Below are positions 1-8,256 of a stretch of 26,405 nucleotides of DNA, piece after piece. Position 1 is the first letter of the stretch, and the number at the start of each line of letters is the position of its first letter. The position numbers and the translations under genes were made by a program. Origin of the DNA: a virus. The stretch covers positions 1-26,405 of IMG/VR virus record IMGVR_UViG_3300018420_000090, one strand, 5' to 3'. The notes beneath the pieces are model-generated. The model ran no database searches. It was not told where the DNA came from and was given only the letters and a program-made list of their open reading frames with translations.

Positions 1-249
1 AAGGCAGAAGCTGCTTCAGGCTCTATTTTTAAAGGCGGATGGCGACCTTTCATTGGGTGGGTTTGCGGTTTTGCTTTTGCTTACCATTTTATTCTTCAGC
101 CCATTCTTCTCTTCGGGGTTGCTGCTGCCGGAATATCTATTCCATCTCTTCCTGAGTTTGATATGAGCCAGATGATGCCTGTTTTGCTTGGCATGCTTGG
201 CTTGGGTGGACTGCGTACTTTTGAAAAGCAAAAGGGTATAACAAAGTGA
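1..249 (+). CDS. Holin, 3TM type (5' end outside window)
   Basis: This is the C-terminal 82 residues of a protein read in frame 1 from the window edge to a TGA. It has a hydrophobic stretch starting around GWVCGFAFAYHFI and continuing through ILLFGVAAAGI. A short Met-rich amphipathic part and a second hydrophobic part (MMPVLLGMLGLGGLRT) follow, and it closes with a basic tail, EKQKGITK. The GWRPFIGW opening of the membrane part and the GLRTFEK-type ending match the three-TM phage holin family (Pfam 3TM_holin). Such proteins form lesions in the inner membrane that release the endolysin at the end of infection. It sits 8 bp ahead of a small gene and then the M15 endolysin, which fits a lysis cassette. 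The N-terminus is missing, so topology cannot be confirmed. The family call rests on recognition, not a search. Confidence 0.72.
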   Translation, partial: KAEAASGSIFKGGWRPFIGWVCGFAFAYHFILQPILLFGVAAAGISIPSLPEFDMSQMMPVLLGMLGLGGLRTFEKQKGITK

Positions 250-257
250 GGTGATAT

Positions 258-455
258 ATGGTCTGGTTGCCTGTAGCTTTTGTCTGTTTGACAAACAATG
301 TATGCTCGTTTTATAACGGCAACCTATCCATATCGCAGGAGCAATGCGACACCCAAAACAAGATTGCAGTAAGAGCCATGCAAACTGACGCCGATGTAAA
401 AGCCTATCAGGTGGACTGCATCGAAATTAAACCCAAATCAACGGACTCTCTATGA
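258..455 (+). CDS. Small cysteine-containing phage protein in the lysis cassette
   Basis: A 65-aa protein starting at ATG behind a clear Shine-Dalgarno (GAGGTGAT). It has a short hydrophobic N-terminus (MVWLPVAFVCL) and four cysteines at residues 10, 16, 30 and 54, which could form disulfides if the chain is exported. There is no good lipobox, since the residue before Cys10 is Val. I have no firm family name. Short proteins that begin like this and sit between holin and endolysin are common in environmental phages, and a spanin or export-linked lysis role is only a guess. Its stop overlaps the next start as ATGA (452-455), so it is probably translationally coupled to the endolysin. A promoter-like sequence lies inside the gene. 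Confidence 0.6.
   Translation: MVWLPVAFVCLTNNVCSFYNGNLSISQEQCDTQNKIAVRAMQTDADVKAYQVDCIEIKPKSTDSL
288..317 (+). promoter_or_regulatory. Candidate sigma70 promoter inside the small lysis gene
   Basis: A perfect -35 hexamer TTGACA (288-293) is followed after 17 bp by TTATAA (311-316), or after 18 bp by TATAAC (312-317), which matches TATAAT at five of six positions. Transcription would begin near 324 and would read into the M15 endolysin and the virion genes. The site lies within a coding region, so chance is possible, but a perfect -35 with correct spacing is uncommon. Confidence 0.42.
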
Positions 456-916
456 AACTAACCGCGAACTTCTCTTTAGCCGAAATGACCAAGAGCGACA
501 CCGCTCTGCGTCTGGATATGGACAACACCCCCGGGGAAGCAGAAACTGCAAACCTGACCGCTCTGTGCGAGTGCGTTCTTCAGCCCGTGCGCAATCACTA
601 CGGCATGGGTGTTAAGGTCAACTCCGGCTTCCGTCACCCCAACGTAAACGCGAAGGTAGGCGGCTCCAAAACTTCTGACCACTGCAAGGGCATGGCTGCG
701 GACATCGAGATTCCCGGTGTGGCTAACGCTGACCTTGCCAAGTGGATTGTTGAGAATCTTGAATTCCGTCAAGTCATCCTTGAGTTTTACACCCCCGGCA
801 TCCCTGATTCAGGTTGGGTGCATGTTAGCTACAACCCTGCCGACAACAAGAAGCAGGTACTCACTGCTACCAAAAAAGACGGTAAAACAGTATACTTACC
901 CGGACTTGTTGCTTAA
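452..916 (+). CDS. Endolysin, M15-family peptidoglycan peptidase
   Basis: A 154-aa protein of the M15 (D-Ala-D-Ala carboxypeptidase/VanY-like, Peptidase_M15_3) type, a zinc enzyme that cuts peptide bonds in peptidoglycan. The zinc site is visible: the SxHxxGxAxD motif gives His77 and Asp84, and GWVHVSY gives His124. The SGFRHPNVNAKVGG stretch upstream is the usual conserved lead-in to the first His. The whole chain is catalytic domain, with no signal peptide and no separate wall-binding domain, so it needs the neighbouring holin to reach the periplasm. The start codon overlaps the previous stop (ATGA), and no strong Shine-Dalgarno precedes it, which supports coupled translation. Confidence 0.93.
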   Translation: MKLTANFSLAEMTKSDTALRLDMDNTPGEAETANLTALCECVLQPVRNHYGMGVKVNSGFRHPNVNAKVGGSKTSDHCKGMAADIEIPGVANADLAKWIVENLEFRQVILEFYTPGIPDSGWVHVSYNPADNKKQVLTATKKDGKTVYLPGLVA

Positions 917-925
917 GAGTTACAC

Positions 926-2890
926 ATGCCATTACAAGCCATCAAAATCAAGCCCGGTATCAACCGAAGCGGAACTGCCACTTCTACAGAAGGCTATTGG
1001 TATGATGGCGACAAGATTCGTTTTCGTCTCGGAAACCCTGAGAAGATCGGTGGCTGGGTAAAGGATAACGGCGAGCATGGCTCTGGCCCCACGCCCCCTG
1101 CTGGCGCTTTCTGGGGGGTCTGTCGGTCTCTGTGGAATTGGGTTTCTCTCAAGGGCCGCAACTACCTTAGTCTGGGTACGCATCTCAAGTTGTATGTACA
1201 AGACTCATCCGATGGTGACCTGTACGACGTAACCCCCCTTCGACGTACCGCAACGGGTACGGCCACTTTTGCCGCTACTTCAGGCTCTAGTGTTATTACA
1301 GTAACCGATGCGGGGCATGGCGCTCAGACGGGTGATTTCGTACTATTTAGCTCCGCCGCGAGTCTTGGCGGTAACATCACTGCGACTGTACTAAATAACG
1401 AATACGAGATTACCTATATCAGCAGTAGTACGTACTCTATAGATGTGGGCGTTGCGGCTAACGCAAGTGATGTTGGTAATGGTGGCGGCTCAACTGTTGC
1501 CGCCTATGAAATAACTACAGGTAACGAGTACTACGCAACGGCTGCTGGTTTTGGTGCTGGTGGCTGGGGCGGTGCAACTACGGGTTTTGCAGCTACTGGC
1601 TGGGGAGAGTCTGCGGCTACTGGTGTGGGTGTTAACTTGCGCTTGTGGTCTCAGATTAACTATGGCGAGTACCTGATATGTAACCCACGGGGCGGCGCTC
1701 TGTATATGTGGGTGCCTTCCGCTACGCCAAGTAGTTTCCAACGCGCTCAGGTTCTTTCCTCTACAAACACAAATACGCAAGACGGAACCGCCTACTGGAC
1801 GACAGATTCTAGCTGTCCTAGTCTTTGTAATATTGTCCACGTGTCAGACTCGTCACGCTTTGTAATTGCGTTTGGTTGCAATGACTACGGCAGCGCTACT
1901 TTAAACCCATTGTTAGTTCGTTGGTCCGACCAAGAAGACTACGGAACGTGGGCACCTGCAATCACTAACCAAGCGGGCAGCTTCACACTGTCAGCAGGGT
2001 CACAGATTGTCTCGGTTCGCCCGCAACGCCAAGAAATTTTGATCTTTACCGACGCGGCGCTGTACTCTATGCAGTACCTTGGCCCACCCTATGTGTGGGG
2101 CTTTAACCAGTTGGGGTCGAACATCTCGATCATTTCCCCCAATGCCGCAGTTACAGCGTCAAACGTTACGTTCTGGATGGGTATCGACAAGTTCTATATG
2201 TACGATGGTCGTGTGCAGACGCTCCCCTGCACGGTATGGCAGTATGTATTTAACAACATTAGCGGTGAGCAGAACTACCAAATTTTCTCTGGTACAAACG
2301 AGGGCTTCAACGAAGTCTGGTGGTACTACTGCTCGGCTGGGTCTACAACCGTAGATCGATATGTCATTTTTAACTACGCCGATCAAGTGTGGTATTACGG
2401 CAATCTTTCCCGTACTGCTTGGCTGGACAGCCCCCTGCGACACTACCCAACAGCTACGGGATATGACGGGCAGGTCTTCTACCATGAGAACGGTGTGGAT
2501 GACGGCTCAACTAACCCACCGTCTGCAATCAGCTCCTACATCCAAAGCGCCAACATTGATATTGATGACGGCTACAAGTATGGGTTTGTATGGCGTCTGC
2601 TGCCTGACTTGAAGTTTGACGGCTCTACCGTAAGTGCGCCTGAAGTTACATTTGATTTGCTCCCTGCAGATAATCCCGGTTCTGGATACGGCACCGAAGG
2701 TGGTGGCGATGTTGTGAGTGCTAATAACTATAGTGCCACACGCCAGTACAAGATTCAGCGGTATACCCAGCAAGTCAATGTCCGCCTGCGCGGGCGTCAG
2801 ATGGCGCTTAAAGTTTCCTCTGAAGGTGTCGGCACCCAGTGGCAGGTGGGTAACCCCCGCATAGATATTCGTCAAGACGGGCGTAGGTAA
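926..2890 (+). CDS. Phage tail/nozzle-like structural protein
   Basis: A 654-aa protein with an SD-like AAGAG before the ATG. The opening (PLQAIKIKPGINRSGTA, then GYWYDGDKIRFRLGNPEKIGG) is a recurrent start in phage proteins of the tail accessory/nozzle group, to which T7 gp12 and P22 gp10 belong. The remainder is rich in Gly, Ser, Thr, Tyr and Trp and looks all-beta. WSDQEDYGTW and the WMGIDKFYMYDGRVQTLP block resemble blades of a beta-propeller. A likely role is to form the lower part of a short tail through which DNA passes. Its place at the head of the ejection-protein genes agrees. The next gene starts inside its stop codon (TAATG). The structural class is well supported by composition and context; the exact tail position is inferred. 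Confidence 0.62.
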   Translation: MPLQAIKIKPGINRSGTATSTEGYWYDGDKIRFRLGNPEKIGGWVKDNGEHGSGPTPPAGAFWGVCRSLWNWVSLKGRNYLSLGTHLKLYVQDSSDGDLYDVTPLRRTATGTATFAATSGSSVITVTDAGHGAQTGDFVLFSSAASLGGNITATVLNNEYEITYISSSTYSIDVGVAANASDVGNGGGSTVAAYEITTGNEYYATAAGFGAGGWGGATTGFAATGWGESAATGVGVNLRLWSQINYGEYLICNPRGGALYMWVPSATPSSFQRAQVLSSTNTNTQDGTAYWTTDSSCPSLCNIVHVSDSSRFVIAFGCNDYGSATLNPLLVRWSDQEDYGTWAPAITNQAGSFTLSAGSQIVSVRPQRQEILIFTDAALYSMQYLGPPYVWGFNQLGSNISIISPNAAVTASNVTFWMGIDKFYMYDGRVQTLPCTVWQYVFNNISGEQNYQIFSGTNEGFNEVWWYYCSAGSTTVDRYVIFNYADQVWYYGNLSRTAWLDSPLRHYPTATGYDGQVFYHENGVDDGSTNPPSAISSYIQSANIDIDDGYKYGFVWRLLPDLKFDGSTVSAPEVTFDLLPADNPGSGYGTEGGGDVVSANNYSATRQYKIQRYTQQVNVRLRGRQMALKVSSEGVGTQWQVGNPRIDIRQDGRR

Positions 2891-3537
2891 TGGCTACCCG
2901 TATCCGCCCAGTAGCTCAGCCGCGATTACCCTCGGCCCCGCTGACGTATGCTGCGCAGTATCACGAACAGTATTCCAATATCCTGCGGTTGTTCTTTGAG
3001 CAGCTTGTTAATATCGTGGCGTCGCTTATTGGGCGTAATGGCGGGCAGTACGTAGAGTGTCCCAACGGCCTATTCTTCAATACTGGCGAACAGTTTTTTG
3101 CGGTAGTCAATACTGCGTACCCCGTTGCCTACAACCAAACGTATTTAAATAATGCAGTCGCATTGCAGTCAGGTAGTACGTCTCGAATTCAAGTAGACGT
3201 TAGCGGTATCTATAATTTTCAGTATACGGGGCAGGCTATAAGCGAAAACTCAAGCGCCAAGAGCATATATCTGTGGATTAAACGCAATGGGGTAGACATC
3301 GGGTATTCCACTCGGGCAAATACAATATCCGCAAATAACCAGTATTTAGAGCTGCAGTGGGCGTTTAACATTGATCTGCAGGCTGGAGACTATATTGAGC
3401 TCGAAGTATCTGTCACCGACACCGCGTTACATCTCCATGCAGAAACCGCAACTGCCCCACATCCCGGCATCCCATCGTCGGTTATGACGGTAAATTACAT
3501 ATCGCCATTGCCAGACACATTGCCGACACCTCCTTAA
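2890..3537 (+). CDS. Fibre-like virion protein, unknown function
   Basis: A 215-aa protein translated from an ATG that shares a base with the preceding TAA stop (TAATG). The first 50 residues are helical and mixed (AAQYHEQYSNILRLFFEQL). The rest reads as a beta-sandwich of the C1q/TNF-like kind: SRIQVDVSGIYNFQYTG, then SIYLWIKRNGVDIGYSTR, then LQAGDYIELEVSV, ending in a Pro-rich tail. Domains with this strand pattern occur in phage fibres, tail spikes and head decoration proteins that trimerise or bind the host. No variable-repeat or DGR signature was seen. The gene lies between the nozzle-like and ejection-like genes. A virion role is likely, but the specific one is unknown. Confidence 0.6.
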   Translation: MATRIRPVAQPRLPSAPLTYAAQYHEQYSNILRLFFEQLVNIVASLIGRNGGQYVECPNGLFFNTGEQFFAVVNTAYPVAYNQTYLNNAVALQSGSTSRIQVDVSGIYNFQYTGQAISENSSAKSIYLWIKRNGVDIGYSTRANTISANNQYLELQWAFNIDLQAGDYIELEVSVTDTALHLHAETATAPHPGIPSSVMTVNYISPLPDTLPTPP

Positions 3538-3548
3538 CTTTGTAAAAT
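3520..3548 (+). promoter_or_regulatory. Weak sigma70-like promoter before the 553-aa gene
   Basis: TTGCCG (3520-3525), a 17-bp spacer and TAAAAT (3543-3548) match the consensus at four and five positions. The predicted start of transcription, about 7 nt later, falls on or next to the ATG at 3555. That ATG has no recognisable Shine-Dalgarno, so a leaderless transcript is conceivable. This is a motif match by eye only. Confidence 0.22.
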
Positions 3549-3554
3549 ACAGCC

Positions 3555-5216
3555 ATGAATAACCTACACCCAATTGCGCAGGCTGTCCAGTCGCAAGGAC
3601 GCAACAACGATACGCAACTTGTCCACATGACTCCCGGCGAAGTGCAAGGCTTGCAGGCACTAGCTAAAGCGCATGGTGGGTCTCTAAGTATTAACCCTGA
3701 GACGGGGCTGGTAGAGGCGGGCTTCTTGGAGTCTATTCTCCCAACGATTGCTGGTGCGGGTTTGATGATGATTCCCGGTATGCAGCCGATGGGCGCCGCG
3801 TTGATTACGGGATTAGGTGCTACTGCGCTAAACGGCGGCGATCTGGGTAAAGGTCTAATGGCTGGCCTCGGCGCTTGGGGCGGTGCTGGTATGGCGAGTA
3901 GTTTGGGAATCGGTGCCGCTGGAGCGGCAGGTGGGCTTGGGTCAGGGGTTACCGCAGCTCCCGCAGCAAATGCTTCTTTAGAAGCGGCAAATATTGGTGC
4001 TAATGCGGCCAGTCCAGCGAATTTCTCACTTGTCGATGGCGCTAGCAAATCTGGAATGGGCTTAAACGCAGCATCTCACAATGCCATGGCTGGGCCAAGC
4101 TCGTTTGCTATTGCACCGCCCGCGGCTCCAGTCACACCACTAACACCTATGCCCACAGCCGCAGGTTCGGTTCCAGCTAGTCCATACGCGCTCTCCAGCC
4201 AGCCCACCATGATGGATAAACTTGGCTCGGGGCAGTTCTGGAAAGATAACTGGCAGTCCGCTGCCGCTGCCGCTGCTCCCGTGGCTATGGACCTGATGGG
4301 CCAGAAAGATACTATTGCCCCCAAGGATAACGAGCAGTTCCAATACGACTACAACCCCGGACGCGTCTCTGAGGCAGATTTGGCAGCACAACGGGCCGCA
4401 AACCCCAAAGGGGAGCTGCAATACTTTAAGCCCTCATATGGCCCCCGACGTACCGTGCAGGTAGCTCAAGGCGGTATTCTTGGCTATGAAAACGGTGGCC
4501 CTATAGGCGCTGTTGAACCGGTAGGGATAAATACCCCCCAATCAATGGATCAGTCATATTTTAAAGATATGGCTACAGGTACGCTTAAAAACGCAGCTAT
4601 AAGCAAACTGGGGCAGGCTCTTGGGCTTTCTCCGCAGGCTATGGCGCTGGGTATGGCGGCTAAAGGTATTTACGGATTCTTTAATCCGGAGAACCCCGCA
4701 GCTCCAGTAATGACTGGGAGTGACTTCCCTTCAGTTCCCGGACAAAATCCAAGTGGTGATTCAGGCAGTGTCACCGCCGACCCCACCGGAGCAACAGAAA
4801 CTTATGGAGATGTAAGCCAAGGTACGCTATTTGCCCAAGGTGGTATTGCTGGTTTAGCTGCTGGCGGTATGGCTAAAGGCGGCTTTGTTGTCCCTGCCGA
4901 CGTTGTCAGCGCTTTGGGTAATGGCAGCACGGATGCCGGTCTGCGTACACTTCAGCTCAAGTTGGGGTCAATCAAACCCATCAAAGGCAAGGGCGACGGG
5001 CTAAGCGACTCTATCCCTACCAGCATTGACGGTAAACAACCCGCTCGCGTTGCGGATGGTGAGGCCTATATTGACCCTAAAACCGTGGCTAATATCGGTG
5101 GTGGGGATGCTAAGAAGGGCGCGCAGAAACTGTACGCTATGATGGATAAGATTCGGCAGCAAGCCCATGGTAAAAAGACTCAGCAGCGTAAAGTAGATCA
5201 CCGTAAAGTCGTGTAA
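3555..5216 (+). CDS. Gly/Ala-rich internal virion protein, probable ejection protein
   Basis: A 553-aa protein. Residues 1-60 include TQLVHMTPGEVQGLQALA and HGGSLSINPETGL, a pattern I associate with podovirus-type virion proteins. A long Gly/Ala hydrophobic part follows (about 55-125, with GAGLMMIPGMQPMG and GAALITGLGATALNGG), suited to membrane insertion. The middle is disordered. Near residues 443-462 comes FVVPADVVSALGNGSTDAG, and near 498-518 RVADGEAYIDPKTVANIGG. It ends in a basic tail (KKTQQRKVDHRKVV) that could touch DNA. Together with the next three genes it resembles the block of internal proteins that T7-like phages eject into the cell envelope. No enzyme motif is visible. The start has no clear RBS, and no better in-frame start is evident. 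The stop overlaps the next ATG (TAATG). Confidence 0.58.
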   Translation: MNNLHPIAQAVQSQGRNNDTQLVHMTPGEVQGLQALAKAHGGSLSINPETGLVEAGFLESILPTIAGAGLMMIPGMQPMGAALITGLGATALNGGDLGKGLMAGLGAWGGAGMASSLGIGAAGAAGGLGSGVTAAPAANASLEAANIGANAASPANFSLVDGASKSGMGLNAASHNAMAGPSSFAIAPPAAPVTPLTPMPTAAGSVPASPYALSSQPTMMDKLGSGQFWKDNWQSAAAAAAPVAMDLMGQKDTIAPKDNEQFQYDYNPGRVSEADLAAQRAANPKGELQYFKPSYGPRRTVQVAQGGILGYENGGPIGAVEPVGINTPQSMDQSYFKDMATGTLKNAAISKLGQALGLSPQAMALGMAAKGIYGFFNPENPAAPVMTGSDFPSVPGQNPSGDSGSVTADPTGATETYGDVSQGTLFAQGGIAGLAAGGMAKGGFVVPADVVSALGNGSTDAGLRTLQLKLGSIKPIKGKGDGLSDSIPTSIDGKQPARVADGEAYIDPKTVANIGGGDAKKGAQKLYAMMDKIRQQAHGKKTQQRKVDHRKVV

Positions 5217-5620
5217 TGCAAATCCAACGCGTAGATATATCGCATGTGAATCAAGTTTGGCCGTTGGTCGAACAGTTCATTGCGAGCGCACTAGAGCACT
5301 CAAAAGGCGATTACACCGTAGAGCAGGCCCAAACGCTTGTATCTATGGGCTATTGGACTTTAATAGTTGCTGTCGATGAGGCTGGCGTTCAGGGCGCAGC
5401 TACTGTATCATTCAGTAATCGCCCTAACGACCGGGTAGCTTTTATTACGACTATTGGTGGCAAACTAATTTCCAATGCGGATACGTTTGCGCAACTGAAG
5501 CAGGTTTTAGCATCTACCGGTGCTACATATATTGAAGGCGCGGCGCGTGAGTCTATCGCCCGTCTGTGGTCACGGTATGGCTTTGAAGAGAAATACCGAA
5601 TTGTAGGAGTAAGAATATGA
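5216..5620 (+). CDS. GNAT-fold acetyltransferase-like protein in the virion block
   Basis: A 134-aa protein whose strand/helix order fits the GNAT fold. VDISHVNQVWPLVEQFI makes strand 1 and helix 1, the GYWTLIVAVDEAGVQGAATV hairpin makes strands 2-4, and IEGAARESIARLWSRYGFEE is the typical end of the fold with the helix before the YGFEE turn. The canonical acetyl-CoA loop (Q/RxxGxG/A) is not obvious, so catalysis is doubtful. T7-like phages carry a small internal virion protein (gp13) at the equivalent position, and related proteins are classed near acetyltransferases. A structural or assembly role is therefore as likely as an enzymatic one. It is tightly packed: its ATG overlaps the previous stop, and its stop overlaps the next ATG (ATGA at 5617-5620). 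Confidence 0.6.
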   Translation: MQIQRVDISHVNQVWPLVEQFIASALEHSKGDYTVEQAQTLVSMGYWTLIVAVDEAGVQGAATVSFSNRPNDRVAFITTIGGKLISNADTFAQLKQVLASTGATYIEGAARESIARLWSRYGFEEKYRIVGVRI

Positions 5621-8223
5621 GCGGTGGCGGTGGTGGCGGTAATGCTACACAAACTCAAGTAGTCGATGTACCAGAATGGGCGAAACCGTATGCCAAAGAG
5701 GGGCTAGGACAAGCGGCTGCCTTAACTGATATTGAGCAAAATCCGTATCAGACATACAGCGGCGACCGACAGGCTGACTTTACTGGGCTTCAGACTAAAG
5801 CGTTTACGGGCGCAGAAAGTATGGCTCCGTCGGCGGCTATGGGAACTGCTGCAAACATGGCGGGACAGGCGGGTCTTGGGGCGTTAGGTGCCGGGTCGAG
5901 CTTTAACCCATATCAAACAGGCCAATTTACTGGGCAGACCGCGCAAGACTACATGAACCCCTACATGCAGAATGTAGTGGATATTCAAAAGCGCGAAGCA
6001 CAACGCTCTGCTGATATTGCTGGTACTCAACGTGCGGGTCAGGCTACTCGCTCTGGGGCATTTGGCGGGTCACGCCAAGCCATTATGGAAGCGGAAGCTG
6101 GACGTAATCTTCAGCAACAACTTGGCGACATTCAGGCTACCGGGCAACAGGCAGCATACCAAGATGCTGCGAGCCGCTTTGCTCAAGAACAACAACTGCG
6201 TGAACAGTCTCGTCAATACGGCGCTGGCTTGGGTATGCAGGGTTATCAGACTGCGCTTACAGGTGCGGGTCAACTGGCTAACATCGGTCAGCAGACTTTC
6301 GGTCAAGAAATGGACATCAACAAGCTGCAGCAGCAATACGGCACGCAGCAACAGGCGTTCCAGCAACAGGGCTTGGATACACGGTATCAGGACTTCCTGA
6401 ATCAACAACGCTACCCATATCAACAGCTCGAGTTTATGAACTCTATGCTGCGCGGCACCCCCATGGGCACTGTGTCATCTATGTACCAAGCGGCACCCAG
6501 CCAGTTATCTCAGTTGGCGGGTATTGGCACTGCTGCGTACGGCGTGAGCCAGATGAAAGAAGGCGGCGAGGTTCAAGGATATGCTGTAGGTGGCGGTATC
6601 ACTGGTTTGCTTAAAGACGAGCAGTTGCAGCAACGCACTCAGATGCCAACCGTATCCATGCTAGCTAAAATGGCTGCGCAGGACGAACTCCAAGCGCGCG
6701 CTCAAATGCGAGCCGGTGCTACGGCGCAACAAGCTCCCCAAGGAGACCAGCCTTCAGTAGCCGACGAATACATGGCGTCTCGTGGTATTGCAAACTTGCC
6801 CACTGACGAGATCAACATGGCAGGCGGTGGTATTTTGGCATTTGCAGGGGGCGGCGACGAAGGTAAGAAACGTTACATGCCTCTGTGGGAACGTGCAGAA
6901 AAGCAACGCCTTGAGAAAGGCAGCATTTACTCTCCAGATTTTGGCACGCCTATTGACGACCGCCAAGCCGCACTTGACGCACGAAAGGCCGAAGAAGCTG
7001 CTGCTCGAGAGACTCCAGCTTGGGAATCAGATTTCTACCCACAGGGCCAAGGCGAAGCGTGGGATGCAATAGGCGACGCGCTAATGTATAGCTCCGACAA
7101 AGCCGCTATGGAGAAACGAGCCACGGAAAAAGCCTCAGCGGTGGAGTCTAACGCTTCAGATGCTTTACGCGGTAAGAGCCGTAAGGACAGCCGCGCCGCT
7201 CGGAAGGCGAAAGAGGACAAACGCCCACCTGTTGCACAGCCTCAACAAAGCAAAACGGCTCCAGCGGCAGCGGCAGAAGCAAAACCACGGCCAGTAAGTG
7301 CGGCCACTGCGGGTACCGCCCCTGCGGAGTCGGGACTGAGTCTTGCGCAAGTGCAGGCCATGCACCGAGGCGACCCATCAACTCGTCAAGCGTACATCGA
7401 CCAAATGGACTTGGCTAACGCTGCGAGGGAAGATACCTTTAAACAGGGTATTGCAAACATTAAGCGCGATCAAGAAGCACTGGGCGAGTACGGCACCGAG
7501 CGTGAGGCTAAGCTCAAAAAGCAGGAAGAAGGACTGGCGGGTCTGGAGAAACGCAATAAGAGTATGGCGTTCATCGAAGCAGGTCTGGCAATTATGTCTG
7601 GCAACTCGGCTAATGCGTTTGAGAATATCGGTAAGGGCGCGCTGGTCGGCACCAAGGCATACCGCGAGGGTATGGATAAGATCGATGCTAAGCGCACTAA
7701 GCTAGATGAAGCCTTCATGAATCTGTACGACATCCGTCGTGGTGAGAAGGTTGCTAATAAGAAAGAACTTCGCGCTGCTGAAAACGCACTCGAGACCGCA
7801 AAAGCTGATAGTGCTAAGACAATGGCGGATGTTACCGGAAAACTATTTGACGCCGACCGGGCCGACTCTAGAGCTGCCATTGATACATACACCAAGATAA
7901 AAGAAGGCGAGTTGGATCGTGCATCACGCGAGCAAGTTGCCAACATCGGTGCGAATGCCACAATGTCTGCCGCGAAATACAGGGCTAGCACATTGACGGA
8001 ATACCAAAGATCACAACTGCGTAACCAAGCAGCGAGTGAAGTAGATAAGGCACTGGCGAAAAACGTCCGGCTTCAGATGCAAGCCGCAAAAGACCCCTCT
8101 ATTCGAGACCGCATGATCGAGAAAGCCTATAACGAACGTTTAAACGCCGCGGGGGCTAGTGGTGGACAAGCCGATGCTGGGGGCGTTACAATGAACTTTG
8201 ACGCGCAGGGGAACCCCATTTAA
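5617..8223 (+). CDS. Gln/Ala-rich internal virion (ejection) protein
   Basis: An 868-aa protein with a good Shine-Dalgarno (TAGGAG) before its ATG. It starts with a Gly run, then VPEWAKPYAKEGL (about 18-30). Residues 80-290 are Gln/Gly/Ala-rich and contain AGQATRSGAFGGSRQAI and YPYQQLEFMNSMLRGTPM (about 267-284). GGEVQGYAVGGGI follows near 316. A Lys/Ala/Glu-rich, disordered middle leads to GLAIMSGNSANAFENIGKGA (about 654-673) and then a long helical, coiled-coil-like tail to the end. These blocks recur in large virion proteins of environmental podovirus-type phages and resemble the T7 gp14/gp15 role: ejected with the DNA to form a channel across the envelope. No enzymatic motif is seen. The assignment is by composition and gene order. 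Confidence 0.6.
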   Translation: MSGGGGGGNATQTQVVDVPEWAKPYAKEGLGQAAALTDIEQNPYQTYSGDRQADFTGLQTKAFTGAESMAPSAAMGTAANMAGQAGLGALGAGSSFNPYQTGQFTGQTAQDYMNPYMQNVVDIQKREAQRSADIAGTQRAGQATRSGAFGGSRQAIMEAEAGRNLQQQLGDIQATGQQAAYQDAASRFAQEQQLREQSRQYGAGLGMQGYQTALTGAGQLANIGQQTFGQEMDINKLQQQYGTQQQAFQQQGLDTRYQDFLNQQRYPYQQLEFMNSMLRGTPMGTVSSMYQAAPSQLSQLAGIGTAAYGVSQMKEGGEVQGYAVGGGITGLLKDEQLQQRTQMPTVSMLAKMAAQDELQARAQMRAGATAQQAPQGDQPSVADEYMASRGIANLPTDEINMAGGGILAFAGGGDEGKKRYMPLWERAEKQRLEKGSIYSPDFGTPIDDRQAALDARKAEEAAARETPAWESDFYPQGQGEAWDAIGDALMYSSDKAAMEKRATEKASAVESNASDALRGKSRKDSRAARKAKEDKRPPVAQPQQSKTAPAAAAEAKPRPVSAATAGTAPAESGLSLAQVQAMHRGDPSTRQAYIDQMDLANAAREDTFKQGIANIKRDQEALGEYGTEREAKLKKQEEGLAGLEKRNKSMAFIEAGLAIMSGNSANAFENIGKGALVGTKAYREGMDKIDAKRTKLDEAFMNLYDIRRGEKVANKKELRAAENALETAKADSAKTMADVTGKLFDADRADSRAAIDTYTKIKEGELDRASREQVANIGANATMSAAKYRASTLTEYQRSQLRNQAASEVDKALAKNVRLQMQAAKDPSIRDRMIEKAYNERLNAAGASGGQADAGGVTMNFDAQGNPI

Positions 8224-8256
8224 CCCCCTGCGGAAACCCACGAAAGTGAGACTTAA

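Noticed and set aside
717-1061. Overlapping 114-aa frame after the endolysin active site, considered as an embedded spanin (Rz1)
   Set aside because: The lipobox-like LIQVGC has Gln where a hydrophobic residue is needed, no Shine-Dalgarno precedes the GTG, and the composition looks like a shadow of the M15 and nozzle genes.
3188-3216. TATAAT with a 17-bp spaced TTCAAG inside the 215-aa gene
   Set aside because: The -35 matches only three positions and the site lies in the middle of a coding region with no gene start soon after.
2890-3537. Fibre-like gene considered as a target of a diversity-generating retroelement
   Set aside because: No reverse transcriptase gene and no near-identical template/variable repeat pair were seen in the window.
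7470-7991. 173-aa antisense frame opposite the 868-aa gene
   Set aside because: Ser/Ala/Leu-rich composition is the usual complement of Ala/Lys/Glu-rich coding sequence; no ribosome site or motif.
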